DNA of 64,000 nucleotides from Pomphorhynchus laevis (taxonomy: Eukaryota > Acanthocephala > Palaeacanthocephala > Echinorhynchida > Pomphorhynchidae), in the NCBI GenBank assembly GCA_012934845.2, contig WNNJ02003693.1, forward strand, positions 52,737 to 116,736, written 5' to 3'. The notes beneath the pieces were generated by a model that had not been told where the DNA came from, made no database searches, and was given only the letters and a program-made list of their open reading frames with translations. Shown here one piece after another: positions 1 to 11,197 of this stretch. Made by a program: the position numbers and the translations under genes. How positions within the stretch are numbered: the stretch's first letter is position 1; each line of letters starts with the position of its first letter.

Positions 1-190
1 AAAGGTATCGAAACATTTTACAATTTTAAACTTTTTAATTTTATTCTACATTTGATTGTGTAAAATACGAACAGCACATAAATAATAATGAAGATTTTCT
101 TTATCAAAATTAGTACATGGAGATATAAGTGTCTTAAAAAGAAAAGAAGAAAAAGAAGATGGGTCAGATATTCCTCGTATTTCGTTATGT
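1..190. other. AT-rich flank, nothing recognised
   Basis: Low-complexity AT-rich sequence ending in an A/G-rich run near 135-160. On the minus strand that run is a pyrimidine-rich stretch lying just beyond the 3' end of the neighbouring LINE. No gene or repeat is recognised. Confidence 0.5.
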
Positions 191-194
191 TTAG

Positions 195-445
195 TCCTCC
201 AATTTATGGCCTAAGGTCCAGTGAAATCTAAGCCTACGAGCCAATTCAACACAACGCCTTTCGACTAAACCACTCGGGGTCTATCACCCCCGAAGTGTCC
301 AATCGAGGCGAACTATGTTTGGTAAACGAGGGACGAGGAGCTTAAGAAACCTTAGCCTTTGCTCTGGGGACGTCCTTTGGAAAATTAGACTAATCCCGAG
401 ATAGCCCAGGTGCCCCCAGATGCGCACCTGGGTTTTACATTTCAA
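195..445 (-). repeat. 3' tail of the Jockey-type LINE, copy 1
   Basis: A GC-richer block that recurs at 18775-18956, 22140-22358 and 31050-31280. Shared landmarks on the + strand are a run like GACTAAAC-ACTCGGGGT-TATCACCCC, then TCCAATCGAGGCG, then GAGACGAGCTTAAGAAACCTTAG, then ACGTC followed by GACTAATCC-GAGATA. All four copies have the same orientation. This is what 5'-truncated LINE insertions leave behind. Confidence 0.75.
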
Positions 446-539
446 TGACAGATGCGGGGCCCGTTTCAGGGCCTACCTAGATCTCTTCAGGATACGTTTA
501 AGTCTATCCAGGTCAGTTTTCGCTGACCAGTTCACCGTA

Positions 540-1165
540 ACGGTGAACCCCAGGTATTTTACTAGACTCGTAAAGACATGGAGTGGTTGATTAGTCAAAA
601 TGGAGGAGAGCGCAGAGAGTGCAAATCTCTAAAGTTTTTGCTTCTAGCAGGGGTGTTACGGAAGACAACCACCTGCGATTTAACGGAGTTTAAAATAAGA
701 TTGGACTTGGGTTACCGGGCTCTTAATCTTAAAAAGAATCGGCTGATGTCCTAGACTACGTCTTTGCACCTGCGTCCAGAAAACAGGGATGTGGTATCAT
801 CAGCGTATACCACTAAACGTTGTTCGCGTTTAAATATATTAAAGAGCACAACGAAAGTAGCAAGATATAAGATTTGAGAAAGAGGTGATACTTGAGGTAC
901 ACCCGTAATAGGGTAGAACTGAAGCGCATCAGGGTCGTCTTCATAACAGAATCGCTTGGTGTACAGCCTTATCTCAACAGTTAACAATTCTCGCAGGCAA
1001 ACCAAGGGGCCTAAGAGAAGAGATAACAAAGGGAATAGAGATGGGGTCAAATTCAGCAGAAAAATCAAGGAAAACAGCCGCAGCAAGTTGATGACTATTT
1101 TTCTAACAAAATTGATGCACTTCACCTACAGCCGAATAGACCGAGCGACCTTTGATGAACCCATG
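540..1165 (-). pseudogene. LINE reverse transcriptase fragment
   Basis: Reverse transcriptase of the Jockey-type LINE. The open stretch 1125-751 holds GVPQVSPLSQILY (canonical GVPQGSPLSPxLY, with the usual G changed to V) followed by LVVYADDTTSLFSG, the catalytic YADD. The thumb region downstream (lower coordinates) is too decayed to trace as one frame. Confidence 0.8.
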
Positions 1166-1592
1166 GAAACCTGGTAGGATTAAGTTTTGCTCACTTAGAT
1201 GATCGCGGATTTTAGCGCAAGCACTTTCTCGTAAATCTACACGATGGAATTCTGAATCTAAATGGGCCGCAGTTCTTGAGGATAAGATACCGGATATTTC
1301 TTTGGAATAAAAACACGTCTACAAATGTCGATGCCGGCCATATCGGAAGTGGAGGCTAATAGTATTGTGACGGCCACTTCTCTATTTTGTTCTGCTGTCA
1401 AAAGCTGACAGACCCAAGAAGAATGGGAAGCGACGGATTGGGAGGTGCCCGGAAAAGTCCCCCAGGAGTTAAGGATAACTGTGACAGATAAATTCCTACT
1501 TCAGAAGTCTCCCCAAGGTGGGATTGTCTGAGATGATTGAGTGGCTCCTTAATTATGTAGGGATAGTGACTCTTACAAAACTTTATCAAGAC

Positions 1593-2560
1593 CTATATTA
1601 CCAATCCAACCCAATGCCCTCTCCCTCCAACAAACGAACTTCTCTTTCTTGAATATCTTCCAGAAGGAAGACTGAGTTGGATTAGGGGAAGCAATGCTTG
1701 CCCTATCTTTACCCAGTTGGGACCTATATCTAGTGCTCCAATATTCATTCGAGAGAACTTGCCTGGCAGAAGCAGAGAGATCGAAAGTATCGCGGAAGCT
1801 TGCGAAGAGAGGTAGGAATTAAATTCGGTTAGACTCTCATTACCAATTCGGGGGAGGCGTTTTATATCTGCCTGCAAGAAAGATACTCTGATAGGATCAA
1901 AGTGGAATCTTCTTCGAAGCAGCGTATCGTCTTCAATTCGCCAACGAATCAAGTCATGAGATGTGGACAGATGTTGCCGCGACTGCTCTGTACAGTGAAT
2001 TTTCAACAGCCACCTTTCATGGAGCAGTAATAAGTCGAGGGGTGAATTCGTTGATGTGCAATGAAAGGTAGGGGACGGTGGTTTATGAATAAGATAACCT
2101 TTCCTGGCTCTGCGGAGTGCTGCATTAATCCAACGACCAGTTCTGTCGTTGAAATCACCAAGTACCATGTCGTAATCGCTATCTATAACCCTATCATGGA
2201 GGTCACGGTTCTTGTGTATCTCACCTGGACGGATGTAGACATTGTCTAGACTGAGGCGTTTACCGTTCTTACAGAGTGAAGGTACTAAACAAGACAGGGC
2301 TGGACAAGAATTGTTTAATAGAAGGGCAATCTTAAGGATCATTTAACTAGGTTTAAAAGACCTTGAGATGAAGAGTAGTGACGTGTTGTTATGTACTGAG
2401 TATAGCGGGAATAAATGTGCTTAGGGATGAATCGAGTAACATCTTGGGGAAGACGGATAGAGTGCGTCTTCTGAAGGACAATAACATCTGCATCTCGACC
2501 AGATAGAAGTCTAAAGGCAGAAGCTTTTCCCGAATTTCACTGAAGGATATTTAGTGAAAA
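1593..2560 (-). pseudogene. LINE APE-type endonuclease domain
   Basis: The endonuclease that nicks the target site. From about 2560 down, one frame reads ILQ-NSGKASA and DVIVLQKTH, matching the N-terminal blocks of APE endonucleases (usually LQET; here K replaces E). A stop follows, then a 249-codon open stretch (2342 to 1593) reads DYDMVLGDFNDRTGRW, the GDFN block, and later STSHDLIRWRIEDD, which sits where the SDH block belongs. The domain order fits an APE endonuclease. It is inactive as read. Confidence 0.75.
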
Positions 2561-2859
2561 AGGCTCACGAGTACTCTGTATTGTGTTAGGTCAGCTGGGT
2601 GGGATTGCCTTATCCCTAGACAGAGCTAGGGGTGGACTTTGCCCTTTCCGCCACCAACTCTGTCCGGGCGAGCACTTGCCCATGGGCAGTGTCTTTATCT
2701 GTCATTGAGGCGCCTATTTTGCCTTTTAACATTTTTCCAATCTTTATGGGGGGAACGGCGTGTGCCGAGGCCCCCTCTTTTTTGATTCTGAAACTGCAAG
2801 TTGTTACGGTATTTCAGGACGAGTATAAAAAACCGCAGTTAGGGCGGCCACCATATCCT

Positions 2860-3660
2860 CTACCCTCTTTATGGCGGATTGTATCTTGATAACGGTGATA
2901 CGAACGATGTCAGTGTCGGACATTCTAGAGGCAGTGTGGGAATACGATTACACTTTCTTAGCTTGTATCTGTCTGTCGAACGTGTTTCTATATTCTTTGA
3001 ATCGCGTGCATTTACGCGACCATGCCGCATGGCTTCCACCACAATTAGAACATAAGGGCCGAGGTCTGCATTTATCTCTAGATACCAGGCTATGGCAAGA
3101 GGCAATATCATAGACGCCACAAGTTTTTGTGAGAGAACAGTTATAGGCCCAGTGCCCCCACCCATGTCACTAGTTGCAATGCGGGTATCTTAGGTCTTCT
3201 AAATTCAGGATAGATAAGCGCAAGTTATACCCAAGAAAGGGGTTGAAATTTGATTTAGTTAAAATTTTTGCTTGCTCAATCGGGGCAGAACAAAATCCGT
3301 TTGGAAGTGTAAATCCACTTTTCCTTGTGACTTGTCTAAAATTGGTAACTTTAAAGACTGACTCCAAAGCATCTATATTTTTCTCTTCTAACTGCGAGGG
3401 AAGATTAGTAATTTTGATTGAAGCGAGAATGGGTTTGGAATGAATGTCACCCATTCGTTTTAGATTTGAATTAAATAATGTCATATATTCCTTTAATATA
3501 TCGGCAGTGGAGAAAGAGATCTTAATCTCCGACTCATTTAACTTTACAGAATTAAACAGTATTCTTTTAATGTACTTGTCAGCAAACGGTCTGATAAAAA
3601 CTTTGAATAGATTATGCCTTTCCACAGGCTGTGTCAGTGTTATAACAATCAAATTTTTGA
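2860..3660 (-). pseudogene. LINE ORF1 with zinc knuckle
   Basis: Nucleic-acid-binding ORF1 of the minus-strand LINE. An open stretch of about 160 codons (3652 to 3170) is basic and has no clear motif. Just downstream, near 3065-3000, another frame reads a zinc knuckle with the pattern CSNCGGSHAAWSRKC (C-x2-C-x4-H-x5-C). The knuckle and the upstream stretch are not in one open frame, so at least one frameshift separates them. ORF1 proteins of this type coat the element RNA. Confidence 0.65.
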
Positions 3661-3719
3661 GTTTAGGAATAGGGGGAGTACCCTCGCACCCTGCAAATTA
3701 TCAGAAGTAACAACACTTA

Positions 3720-4795
3720 TCCTGATTATCAGGATTGGCAGAAGAAATCGTCTTTTTTCCTTGTTAGTTTGTCGATTTTGTTTGAATTTTTGCTTGAAAA
3801 ATTGATCTCGTTCGATCCTCCGAAACTAACTTTACTGCACATTTTTTATTGAGTGAATAAGAAAAAAGAAATTGATGCTCAGGTCTGTCAATTTCTTTCT
3901 TGATATTCTTAACCTACGTTTGGGTGTGTGTTTAAGTTCTTAAAATTTTTGTTCTGCACATAAAGAATTCCAATGATATAATAGACAACATGAACTAAAA
4001 GTATGCTGAGCAAATACTCGACGTATACAATAGCACCAGCGCGTTAAAAAACAATTTTAACGTAAATTAAATCATTAGGAAATGTTTTACAAATCGCTTA
4101 AGTTATATGTATCCGCATTATAATTTAGATTAAATTAAAAATTCATTCTACTTTGCAAATATAAAATAAAATTTATCAATAAAACCCGAAATATTTATTT
4201 TTACAGTTTGTATTTCAAAGTGCCGAAGATGATTGCAGTAACTGTAGACAAAATATCAATTTTGGAATTTAAGTTTCGGTTGAACCTTCCAGTTCTTCAA
4301 ACTTCATTAGCGTTTTATTCAAAAAGTAAATTGTCTTGATCCAGAATAATACCGAAATAATTTAAGCTTTAGCATGTTTTTTTTTAATTCTTCTTTTGTT
4401 GAGCAGTTTTTAAACGTTATCGTTGCAAAACCATCTTTCAAAACGTATAACTCAAAGATCTCTTACCTTATCTTTCAAAAAGTGAATTGTCTTGATGCAG
4501 AATTATTCGGGGCAGTAGTGGTAGAATTCAATAAAATATTTATTGCGAATTCGATTATAAAGCAATGTATCTGAACGCTAAGAGTTTACATTCTCTTTCA
4601 ATATAGAACAATTAATTTTTTAAATCTGCTCGTAGCATCTTTAAAATATGAAGTACAAAAGCGACAAGTTACCTAACAATACTATAAACGGAACACAATT
4701 TATAAATGCATAATATGAGCAAAACATTAAAAGACAATTACAAAAAGACAATTACAACCGACTTTCTTATTAAAAGACAATTACAACCGACTTTC
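3720..4795. other. AT-rich gap with one duplicated block
   Basis: No gene is recognised. The block 4478-4618 recurs nearly identically at 6329-6464, including TTCGGGGCAGTAGTGGTAG and the run into ATTGCGAATTCGATTATAAAG. Near 4725-4795 a 20-odd-base motif with AAAGACAATTACAACCGAC is repeated about three times in tandem, directly upstream of the LINE fragment. Confidence 0.6.
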
Positions 4796-5465
4796 ACTTA
4801 AACCTTTCGTTAGAGATAAAGTACGCTCATCTACCTTGATACTCCGCAACCTCCGTCAAGTTCGTAGATTGATCGATTTCCCTTCTTGTATGACTCTCAT
4901 ATCATCTCTCCTTTTTTCTAGACTCGATTATTGTCTTAGTCTATTTTCCAACTCACCTAAATCCACTCTTCTTCCCCTACAACGCATCGTCAACGCAGCT
5001 GTCCGAATTCTCCTCCGTCTTCGTCGTTTTGATCACACATCCTACCATCTTGCTTCTCTCGATTTGCCTACAATTTATTGTCGTGTTCAAATTCGTCTTC
5101 TTATCGTTGCTTTCCGCCTTGTAACTTTTCATACCCCTTCATTTCTCAACCTTCCTTTTCTTGATAATTCTCGTCCTGTTTACTGTTCCTTGCGTTCCTG
5201 TAATTCCCTTCTTTTACATGTCCCAAACTACTCTACCTCCTTTGGACTCCGCTCCTTCCTGGTGGCTGCTCCTCTATCGTGGAATCATCTGCCCATTCAT
5301 ATACGCCAATCAACTTCCCTGCAGTGCTTCAAACGACAAATCCGATCCCATCTGAACAATTTAACTGCTTGACTTTCTCATTTTTGTTTGTGGACTTGTA
5401 AGCGTACAGCTTGTACGCATTTGCCACATTAAATAAATTTGTATTATTATTATTATTAAAAAAAA
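4796..5465 (+). pseudogene. CR1/L2-type LINE 3' end
   Basis: A 5'-truncated LINE. The open stretch 4836-5372 (178 codons) matches the C-terminal thumb region shared by CR1/L2-group reverse transcriptases: LLFSRLDYCLSLF, then LQRIVNAAVRIL, then SFLVAAPLSWNHLP and RQSTSLQCFKRQIRSHL near the end. It ends in a stop at 5370-5372. About 70 bp of 3' UTR follow, then an ATT-repeat and an A-run at about 5438-5469, the microsatellite-like tail that marks the 3' end of such LINEs. The catalytic part is missing, so it is a dead insertion. The long open frame suggests it is not very old. Confidence 0.8.
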
Positions 5466-5499
5466 AAAAGATTAGATAGAAATGGCTCCAGAGTATGCA

Positions 5500-5690
5500 C
5501 CGTATATTATTATTAATACATACCAAAGCCAAAAGGCTAAAATGTTGCTGAAATGTTACATTTGGTCATACCTATTTTTTGACGATTTTTGAAGGAACAC
5601 ATGTAAAAGTGTCTTTAGAAAATCAAATATTTTGGTATTCTATTATTATTCAAATACATACCAAAGCCAAAATGCTATTCAGGCAGAGTC
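5500..5690. repeat. Short direct repeat beside the LINE tail
   Basis: The sequence ACATACCAAAGCCAAAA with neighbouring bases occurs at about 5516-5540 and again at about 5652-5676, in the same orientation. Nothing else is recognised between them. Confidence 0.5.
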
Positions 5691-5727
5691 CGAAAAAAGA
5701 AGAAAAGCAAATTGTCAGTCAACGTAG

Positions 5728-6090
5728 CTAATTAGGGTATTCCAGTGGTAGTGTTGAATGGCGGCATTGTTCATGTATCCATTTGTAGCATCGTGATTTA
5801 AACGTTCTCAAACTAAGGGCTGCAACGACTTCCTCAGGCAACAAATTCCACATGTTAATTCTTGTCCTTGAGAGTCTATACACTTTTGGTAATCTGCCAA
5901 ATCTAAATTTATACAAGACTCTGCTATGTCCCAGCAACTGACTTACCCGCCTAGTGATTACATCGGTGGGATAACCCACCGCATCATTCGACATATGCCA
6001 TAGACATAACATTTCCAAGGATATGAATCTCTCACGTACCGACAACATCCCAATACGACTTAGACATACATAATAGTCAATACCACTTAA
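5728..6090 (-). pseudogene. LINE reverse transcriptase C-terminal fragment
   Basis: An open stretch of 106 codons (6048 to 5728) reads like the last part of a Jockey/CR1-group ORF2: RFISLEMLCLWHM, GYPTD, VLYKFRFGRLPKVYRLSRTR, NMWNLLPEEVV and LRTFKSRCYKWI before a stop. The catalytic RT is absent. Another LINE piece of the opposite orientation lies just to the left. Confidence 0.6.
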
Positions 6091-6097
6091 GCCAATA

Positions 6098-6211
6098 GAA
6101 ATAGAAGTTAGATCAATAGTTTATAGTTTCATAATATCATGCGAGATTGATAGTTGCTAGCGCGACTGCTCAATACCTACGGGCTTTAACAGCCACTTCT
6201 CGTGAAGAATT
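6098..6211. repeat. Direct repeat R1, left copy
   Basis: Nearly identical to 11490-11602 in the same orientation (GAAATAGAAGTTAGATCAAT to CCACTTCTCGTGAAG). Part of it resembles the endonuclease region of the Jockey-type LINE (compare the CAGCCACCTTTCATGGAGCA region near 2010), so it is probably a LINE scrap duplicated on both sides of the gypsy element. Confidence 0.7.
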
Positions 6212-6328
6212 AGTTTGAAGCATTAGAAGTGACAGAGCCTGCAGTTTGTTGATCGAAGCCAGTTTATATTTAAATTTAAGTTTCAGTTGAACCTTACAGT
6301 TTTTCAATTAGTGTTTTATTCAAAAAGT

Positions 6329-6522
6329 GAATTGTCTTGATGCAGAATTATTCGGGGCAGTAGTGGTAGAATTCAATAAAATATTTATTGCGAATTCGAT
6401 TATAAAGCAATGTATCTGAACGCTAAGAGTTTACATTCTCTTTCAATAACGAATAATTAATTTTTTATGGGATTGAATGTGCGAACTTTATAGATGGGCG
6501 AAAGTTGCTTGCAATGAGAGCT
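6329..6522. repeat. Duplicated blocks shared with 4.5 kb and 11.2 kb
   Basis: Bases 6329-6464 repeat 4478-4618 almost exactly. The adjoining block 6466-6522 (TGGGATTGAATGTGCGAACT onward) repeats 11198-11254. Both pairs are direct. They show that the sequence flanking the gypsy insertion was already a patchwork of copied repeats. Confidence 0.65.
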
Positions 6523-6739
6523 TGCAATGAGAGTGGCCGACACATCATCAATCCCAGACGACGAGCTGCTTGACTGTCTGAACGCTATAATAATTAGCCT
6601 TCCAAATAATAAACAAATGTGTCTACATTAAGAAAATATGTCTACATTAAGAAAATATATAAATAATAACACGTATAAAAGCATATAGCGTAAATAAATG
6701 CGTAATAAGTACGTAATAGCGTAATAAAATGTAAAAAAC

Positions 6740-6960
6740 ACTCGTCAACACTCATCAGTAAAACGAAGTTGCCACACAGGCAACCGAAACTGGTCGTTTC
6801 GGTAGCCTTTTGACAGTAAAATAAGGTATTTCCGACATCTTGCTCTAACGTCAGAGGCTTCCTATCTTAACCAAATCATTTGCTGTGCAGACCATCCTTA
6901 TCTACTCAGCAGAGGTTGTAGCTGACTGTTCGCTTCATTTGTGAGATCCAAAACTTAAAA
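6740..6960 (-). repeat. Dispersed repeat with hammerhead-like core
   Basis: Read on the minus strand it contains CCGAAACGACCAG and, further on, TACTGATGAGTGTTG, the two conserved blocks of a hammerhead ribozyme core (GAAA and CTGATGA). The block matches 48980-49165, including CTGTGCGGACCATC-like and GCAGAGGTTGT stretches. It belongs to the repeat family that also forms the tandem array at 49.4-50.3 kb. The two core blocks are in the order GAAA then CTGATGA, so the fold, if any, would be permuted. Confidence 0.45.
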
Positions 6961-7161
6961 GAAATGACAAGTCTAGAAGTGACAAAGAGCCTGCAGTTCG
7001 TTGATCGAAGCCAGTTTGTATATACACAAATGAATATTGATTCTCTACTAACAACAGATAAAAGTATTTATTTTTGACGTTTCGGTCTTCTCGACCTTTT
7101 TCAAAAAATTGTGTACTTTAACTCTTTAATTATATATATACTTAGTATTATCTCTACTCAG
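6961..7161. other. Flank of the gypsy insertion, possible PLE end
   Basis: Contains GACGTTTCGGTCTTCTCGAC followed by CTTTTTCAAAAAATT, which resembles the terminal sequence of Penelope-like elements elsewhere in the window (18110-18250, 27590-27730). A stretch around 6965-7020 repeats 6225-6275. No coding sequence is seen. Confidence 0.35.
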
Positions 7162-7259
7162 TGTGGTATCACATTTAATTACTTTATCATTTATATTTAA
7201 CTTTACCTACTATTTATAGATTCGTGAATAAAAGCCATTTATTCTCTCTGGTTATCACA
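7162..7259 (+). repeat. 5' LTR of the gypsy element
   Basis: Starts TGTGGTATCACATTTAATTA and ends CTCTGGTTATCACA. AATAAA in the second half fits a polyadenylation signal. It matches the 3' LTR at all but about one position. Confidence 0.93.
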
Positions 7260-7279
7260 ATTTTATTCAACGAATTGTC

Positions 7280-8060
7280 TTGATGGATACTCTGTTCAAG
7301 TCGGATACACTCAAACTAACGACAGACTGTCCTGAAGCAGAACGCGAATGGCGTCACTGGCGATATCGCTTCGAAACATTTATCAAACGCATCAAAATGT
7401 ATTCACAAGATGACAAACTTGATCTCCAGAAAATCTCAATTTCCGCTCAATTATTCGACAAGATTGACGAGTGCCTGGATTATGATTCAGCAATGGATGT
7501 CCTCGACAAAGCATTCATAAAATCTACAAATTCGGTTTACAAACGACATCTACTGTGTTCTGCACGACAAACTCTCGATGAATCGATATCTAACTATGTG
7601 GATCGTCTTGAAACACTTGCGCGACAATGCACCTTCAAAGATGTGAAAGCTAAGGAGCTGCGCGATATTCTTATTTGCGATTCATTTATTACGGGTTTAC
7701 AATCGAACGAGATTCGTCAACGCATACTCGAGACTAATGACATCGACAAAGAGAAAGCTTATCAAGTCGCTCGAACGATTGAAGCAGCTCAAACTCAATC
7801 AAACGAATATCGACACACATCCGAATTCACAGTAAATGCCTTAAGGGAAACCAAAGGTTCAAAAGGAAATACTGATATTTCTGAAAGTGAAGAATCTATT
7901 GCCGTAGCTCAAAAGATCAACAAGAAAAGGTGCTACTTTTGTGGTGGAGTTATGCATACACGAAATCGTTGTCCAGCCCGGGATGCTGAATGTTCATTCT
8001 GCTTAAAACGTGGACACTACGAAAAAGTTTGTCGAACTAAGTTGCTTCGATCTCGACGAA
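7280..8060 (+). pseudogene. gag region of the gypsy element
   Basis: Part of the fossil gypsy element. It opens 20 bp after the 5' LTR. The N-terminal half has capsid-like helical sequence (EWRHWRYRFETF is typical of mag-group gag). Two zinc knuckles follow, CYFCGGVMHTRNRC and CSFCLKRGHYEKVC, near codons 215-250. These bind the element RNA in related elements. It runs directly into the pol part. Confidence 0.85.
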
Positions 8061-8139
8061 AATACAATCGTAGTACTCGACCATACGCGTCCGACTGTGA
8101 ATCACTTAATATCATATCCTGTCAAAATGCAAATGGTGA

Positions 8140-10730
8140 TGCATCTAAACTTGACGACATGACGGTACAAGTTCGCGTTGGAACACAACAGCTGGATGCT
8201 CTTATCGATAAAGGGAGCTCTTCCAACTTTGTCGATTCATCAGTTATTCGAAAACTAGGTATTCCTACAGAATCTTGTTGTGTTAGGACTTCCATGGCTA
8301 ATTCATCATTTACATCCGTATGCAATAAACGATGCGTATTACCGATATCTTACTGTGACCGAAACTATACTGACATTCAATGCTTCGTCATGCCTCATCT
8401 TTGTCGTGATCTCATACTTGGTCATCCATTCCTGCGCTTGCATTCAAGTGTTTCCATTCGACTTCGAGGAAATGCTAAGCAAGAAACATTAACCATTGGG
8501 CAACTATCGAGCATGGAAATCGATATACCATCGTTATTTTCAGACGATTTTAAAAACTGGAAACCTGCAGCAATTCCGTCCCGGCGCCGTAATATCGAAG
8601 ATCGCCGCTTTATTGCTTCGGAAGTAAAACGGATGTTGTCCGAAGGCATCATCGAGCGCAGTCGCTCACCGTGGCGTGCGCAAGTTCTTATTGTAAACAG
8701 AGAAGGACGTCGTCGTCTAGTAGTAGATTACTCGCAGACCGTAAATAGATTCACGGTCCTCGACGCTTATCCCATGCCCCGAATTGACGACCTGATCGAC
8801 ACCATATCGTCCAATAACGTGTTTAGCACCCTCGATTTAAAAAGTGCTTACCATCAAGTTCCTTTGCGAGCAAACGAAAAATTCTTGACCGCATTCGAGG
8901 CAGATGGTCAACTCTATCAATTTCAGCGTATGCCTTTTGGACTCACGAATGCTGTAGCCGCCTTCCAGCGAATAATCAACGAGATCATAGAGAAAGAAAA
9001 CTTAACCGGCACCTATTCATACCTCGACGATATCATTGTGTGCGGCAAAACACAGCAAGAACATGATACAAATCTGGCCAAGTTTCGTGAAGTTGCTTCT
9101 AGGTACCGAATAACACTAAATGAATCGAAATGTATGATTAATAAAACGATGATCAATATTCTGGGATATCAAGTTGGTAGTGGTATTAAACGGCCTGATC
9201 CTAATCGTGTCTCACCTTTGCGAGAACTGCAGGTACCTCAAAATAAACGTCAACTGCGAAGAATTGTCGGCCTTTTCTCACATTATTCCAAATGGATTCA
9301 AAATTTTTCGTCGCAGATTCGTCCGTTAGCTGAAACCACGATATTTCCTATTACACCTGCAGCAAAGCGCTCATTTGAGATAATTCGTGATCGTATTATT
9401 TCAGCTACTCTAACACCCATTGATTTCAATAAGACATTTACAGTAGAGACTGACGCATCCCTTTATACTATCGGTGCTGTATTAACGCAGGATAACAAAC
9501 CCGTCGCATTTTATTCGCATACACTTAGTAAGAGTGTCGTTAGACATTCCGCTATTGAGAAAGAGGCCCTTGCCATCGTTGAAGCATTGCGATACTGGAG
9601 GCACTATTTGTCTGGACGAACTTTCAATGTTCTAACAGATCAATGTCGGTTTCATTCATATTTAACAGGAATCATAAGAGTAAAATTAAAAATGAAAAAG
9701 TGCAAAGATGGCGTCTCGATCTATCTGAGTTCAAATATTGTATACTTTACCGGCCTGGAAAGTTGAATTATGCGGCCGACTCAATGTCTAGGGATATTTG
9801 TGCTTCAAGTTGCGGTTACTTTAACAAACAGAAAGATCTCAAGCTTCTTTATGAACTTCACGCTACGCTTTGCCACCCAGGAGTCAATCGTTTGTATCAC
9901 TTCGTTCAATCGAATCAACTTCCATATAGCACTGAATACGTTCGTTATGTTGTATCTCATTGCGTTACCTGTTCGTTGTTGAAACCAAACTTCTTCAAGC
10001 CTCCAAAAACTGCCCTCATCAGAGCGACACGACCTTTCGAAAGAATTTCACTTGACTTCAAAGGTCCTTTGCCCAGTTCATCAGGCAAGAAATATTTGCT
10101 TACAGCCGTCGATGAATATTCTCGTTATCCCTTTGGATTTGCATGCCGTGATATGTCCGCTCAAACAGTGATAAATTGCCTGCGTGGTATAGTGACAATA
10201 TTTGGTCCACCTGAATTTGTACATTCCGATCGCGGGTCTTCCTTCATGTCGAAAGAATTCTCTGATTATCTGGAGAGTATTGGCCACGGTAGCAAGTCAC
10301 TCTTCTCCGTACAATCCGTTAGGCAACGGACAGATCGAACGCTATAACGGTATATTATGGAGCGCTGTACTTTTGCGGCTTAGAGACTACAATCGTCCGG
10401 TTGCTGCTTGGGAAACGGTCCTCGCTGAAAGCCTTCAATCTATTCGAGGACTATTATGCATCTCAACTGGCTCGACACCTCATGATCGAATCTTCAACTT
10501 CTCTAGACGCCCATTAATTAAATTCAATTCACCAGAATGTCTCTGTCGTCCCGGATCTGTATTCGTGCGAAACTTCTACAAACACAACAAATACGACGAT
10601 AAATTGCTCAAAGCTAAACTGATAAACGCGAATCCAAACACGGCTCATATCGAACTTCCATCTGGGAAAGAAGCAAATATTTCAACTCGACACCTATCTC
10701 GTTATCCTTCAGAAACCTTTTTGTACAAGG
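8140..10730 (+). pseudogene. pol region of the gypsy element (PR-RT-RH-IN)
   Basis: Fossil pol, parts in order: retropepsin-like protease about 8140-8460; reverse transcriptase about 8560-9220 with FSTLDLKSAYHQVPL, FQRMPFGLTNA and SYLDDIIVCG; RNase H about 9400-9760 with ETDASLYTIGAVL; integrase about 9830-10720 with an N-terminal HHCC zinc-binding part (CHPG, CVTCSLLKP) and a core beginning near DFKGPLP. A hydrophilic, acidic and basic C-terminal stretch follows to about 11005. Order and motifs are those of Ty3/gypsy elements. Confidence 0.88.
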
Positions 10731-11006
10731 ATCCAGACAGTTCGGATATTCGTAGTTCGGGATTGTCAAGGGACGGGGATGACGACTGTCAAGATAGCTT
10801 CGATAGGAACCAGCCAGACTATGAAGATGATAACAATAACGGAAAGCAATATGATGCCACTGACAATATCGATATGAACTTGAGTTCAAAGAGGACATCA
10901 ATTCCTGAGGCAAACCATCATCCCGTGACAACTAGAGAATTCTACCGACGAAGTACAAGAAGTCGAAGAAGTCCTGCATACTTCCAAAACTATCACATGG
11001 GATGAA

Positions 11007-11104
11007 TGTGGTATCACATTTAATTACTTTATCATTTATATTTAACTTTACCTACTATTTGTAGATTCGTGAATAAAAGCCATTTATTCTCTCTGGTTAT
11101 CACA
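11007..11104 (+). repeat. 3' LTR of the gypsy element
   Basis: Matches the 5' LTR over its full 98 bp and is followed directly by CTCAG, the same five bases that precede the 5' LTR. It therefore marks the right end of the insertion. Confidence 0.93.
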
Positions 11105-11197
11105 CTCAGCTAGAGTATATGTTTAGAGCTCCAGTATTCTTTCAAAAGTATTTTCAGAGAGAAAAATATTGGGTAGATGTAGCATTTTTACTCGGAC

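Larger units (their letters stand above)
190..3720 (-). mobile_element. Jockey-type LINE, decayed, near full length
   Basis: A minus-strand non-LTR retrotransposon. In element order it shows an ORF1 with a zinc knuckle (about 3660 down to 2860), an apurinic-type endonuclease (about 2560 to 1593), a reverse transcriptase (about 1165 to 540) and a GC-richer 3' tail (445 to 190). Frames are broken in several places, so this copy is dead. Copies of the same family lie at 11198-12060 and 31050-32745, and tail-only copies at 18775-18956 and 22140-22358, all on the minus strand. Zinc-knuckle ORF1 plus APE endonuclease plus RT is the layout of Jockey/CR1-group LINEs. The exact clade is my inference. 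Confidence 0.8.
7162..11104 (+). mobile_element. Ty3/gypsy-type LTR retrotransposon (mag-like), young fossil
   Basis: A complete LTR element of 3.94 kb: 98-bp LTRs at both ends (TG...CA) and the 5-bp target duplication CTCAG on each side (7157-7161 and 11105-11109). Between the LTRs lie, in order, gag with two zinc knuckles, an aspartic protease, reverse transcriptase, RNase H and integrase, the Ty3/gypsy order. No envelope gene is seen. The two LTRs differ at about one base in 98, so the insertion is recent. The coding part is interrupted about two or three times, so this copy looks broken. The short LTRs and the style of the domains suggest the mag group; that is inference. Confidence 0.92.

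Noticed and set aside
956-1177. 73-codon plus-strand frame
   Set aside because: It is antisense to the LINE reverse transcriptase, which carries real RT motifs on the minus strand.
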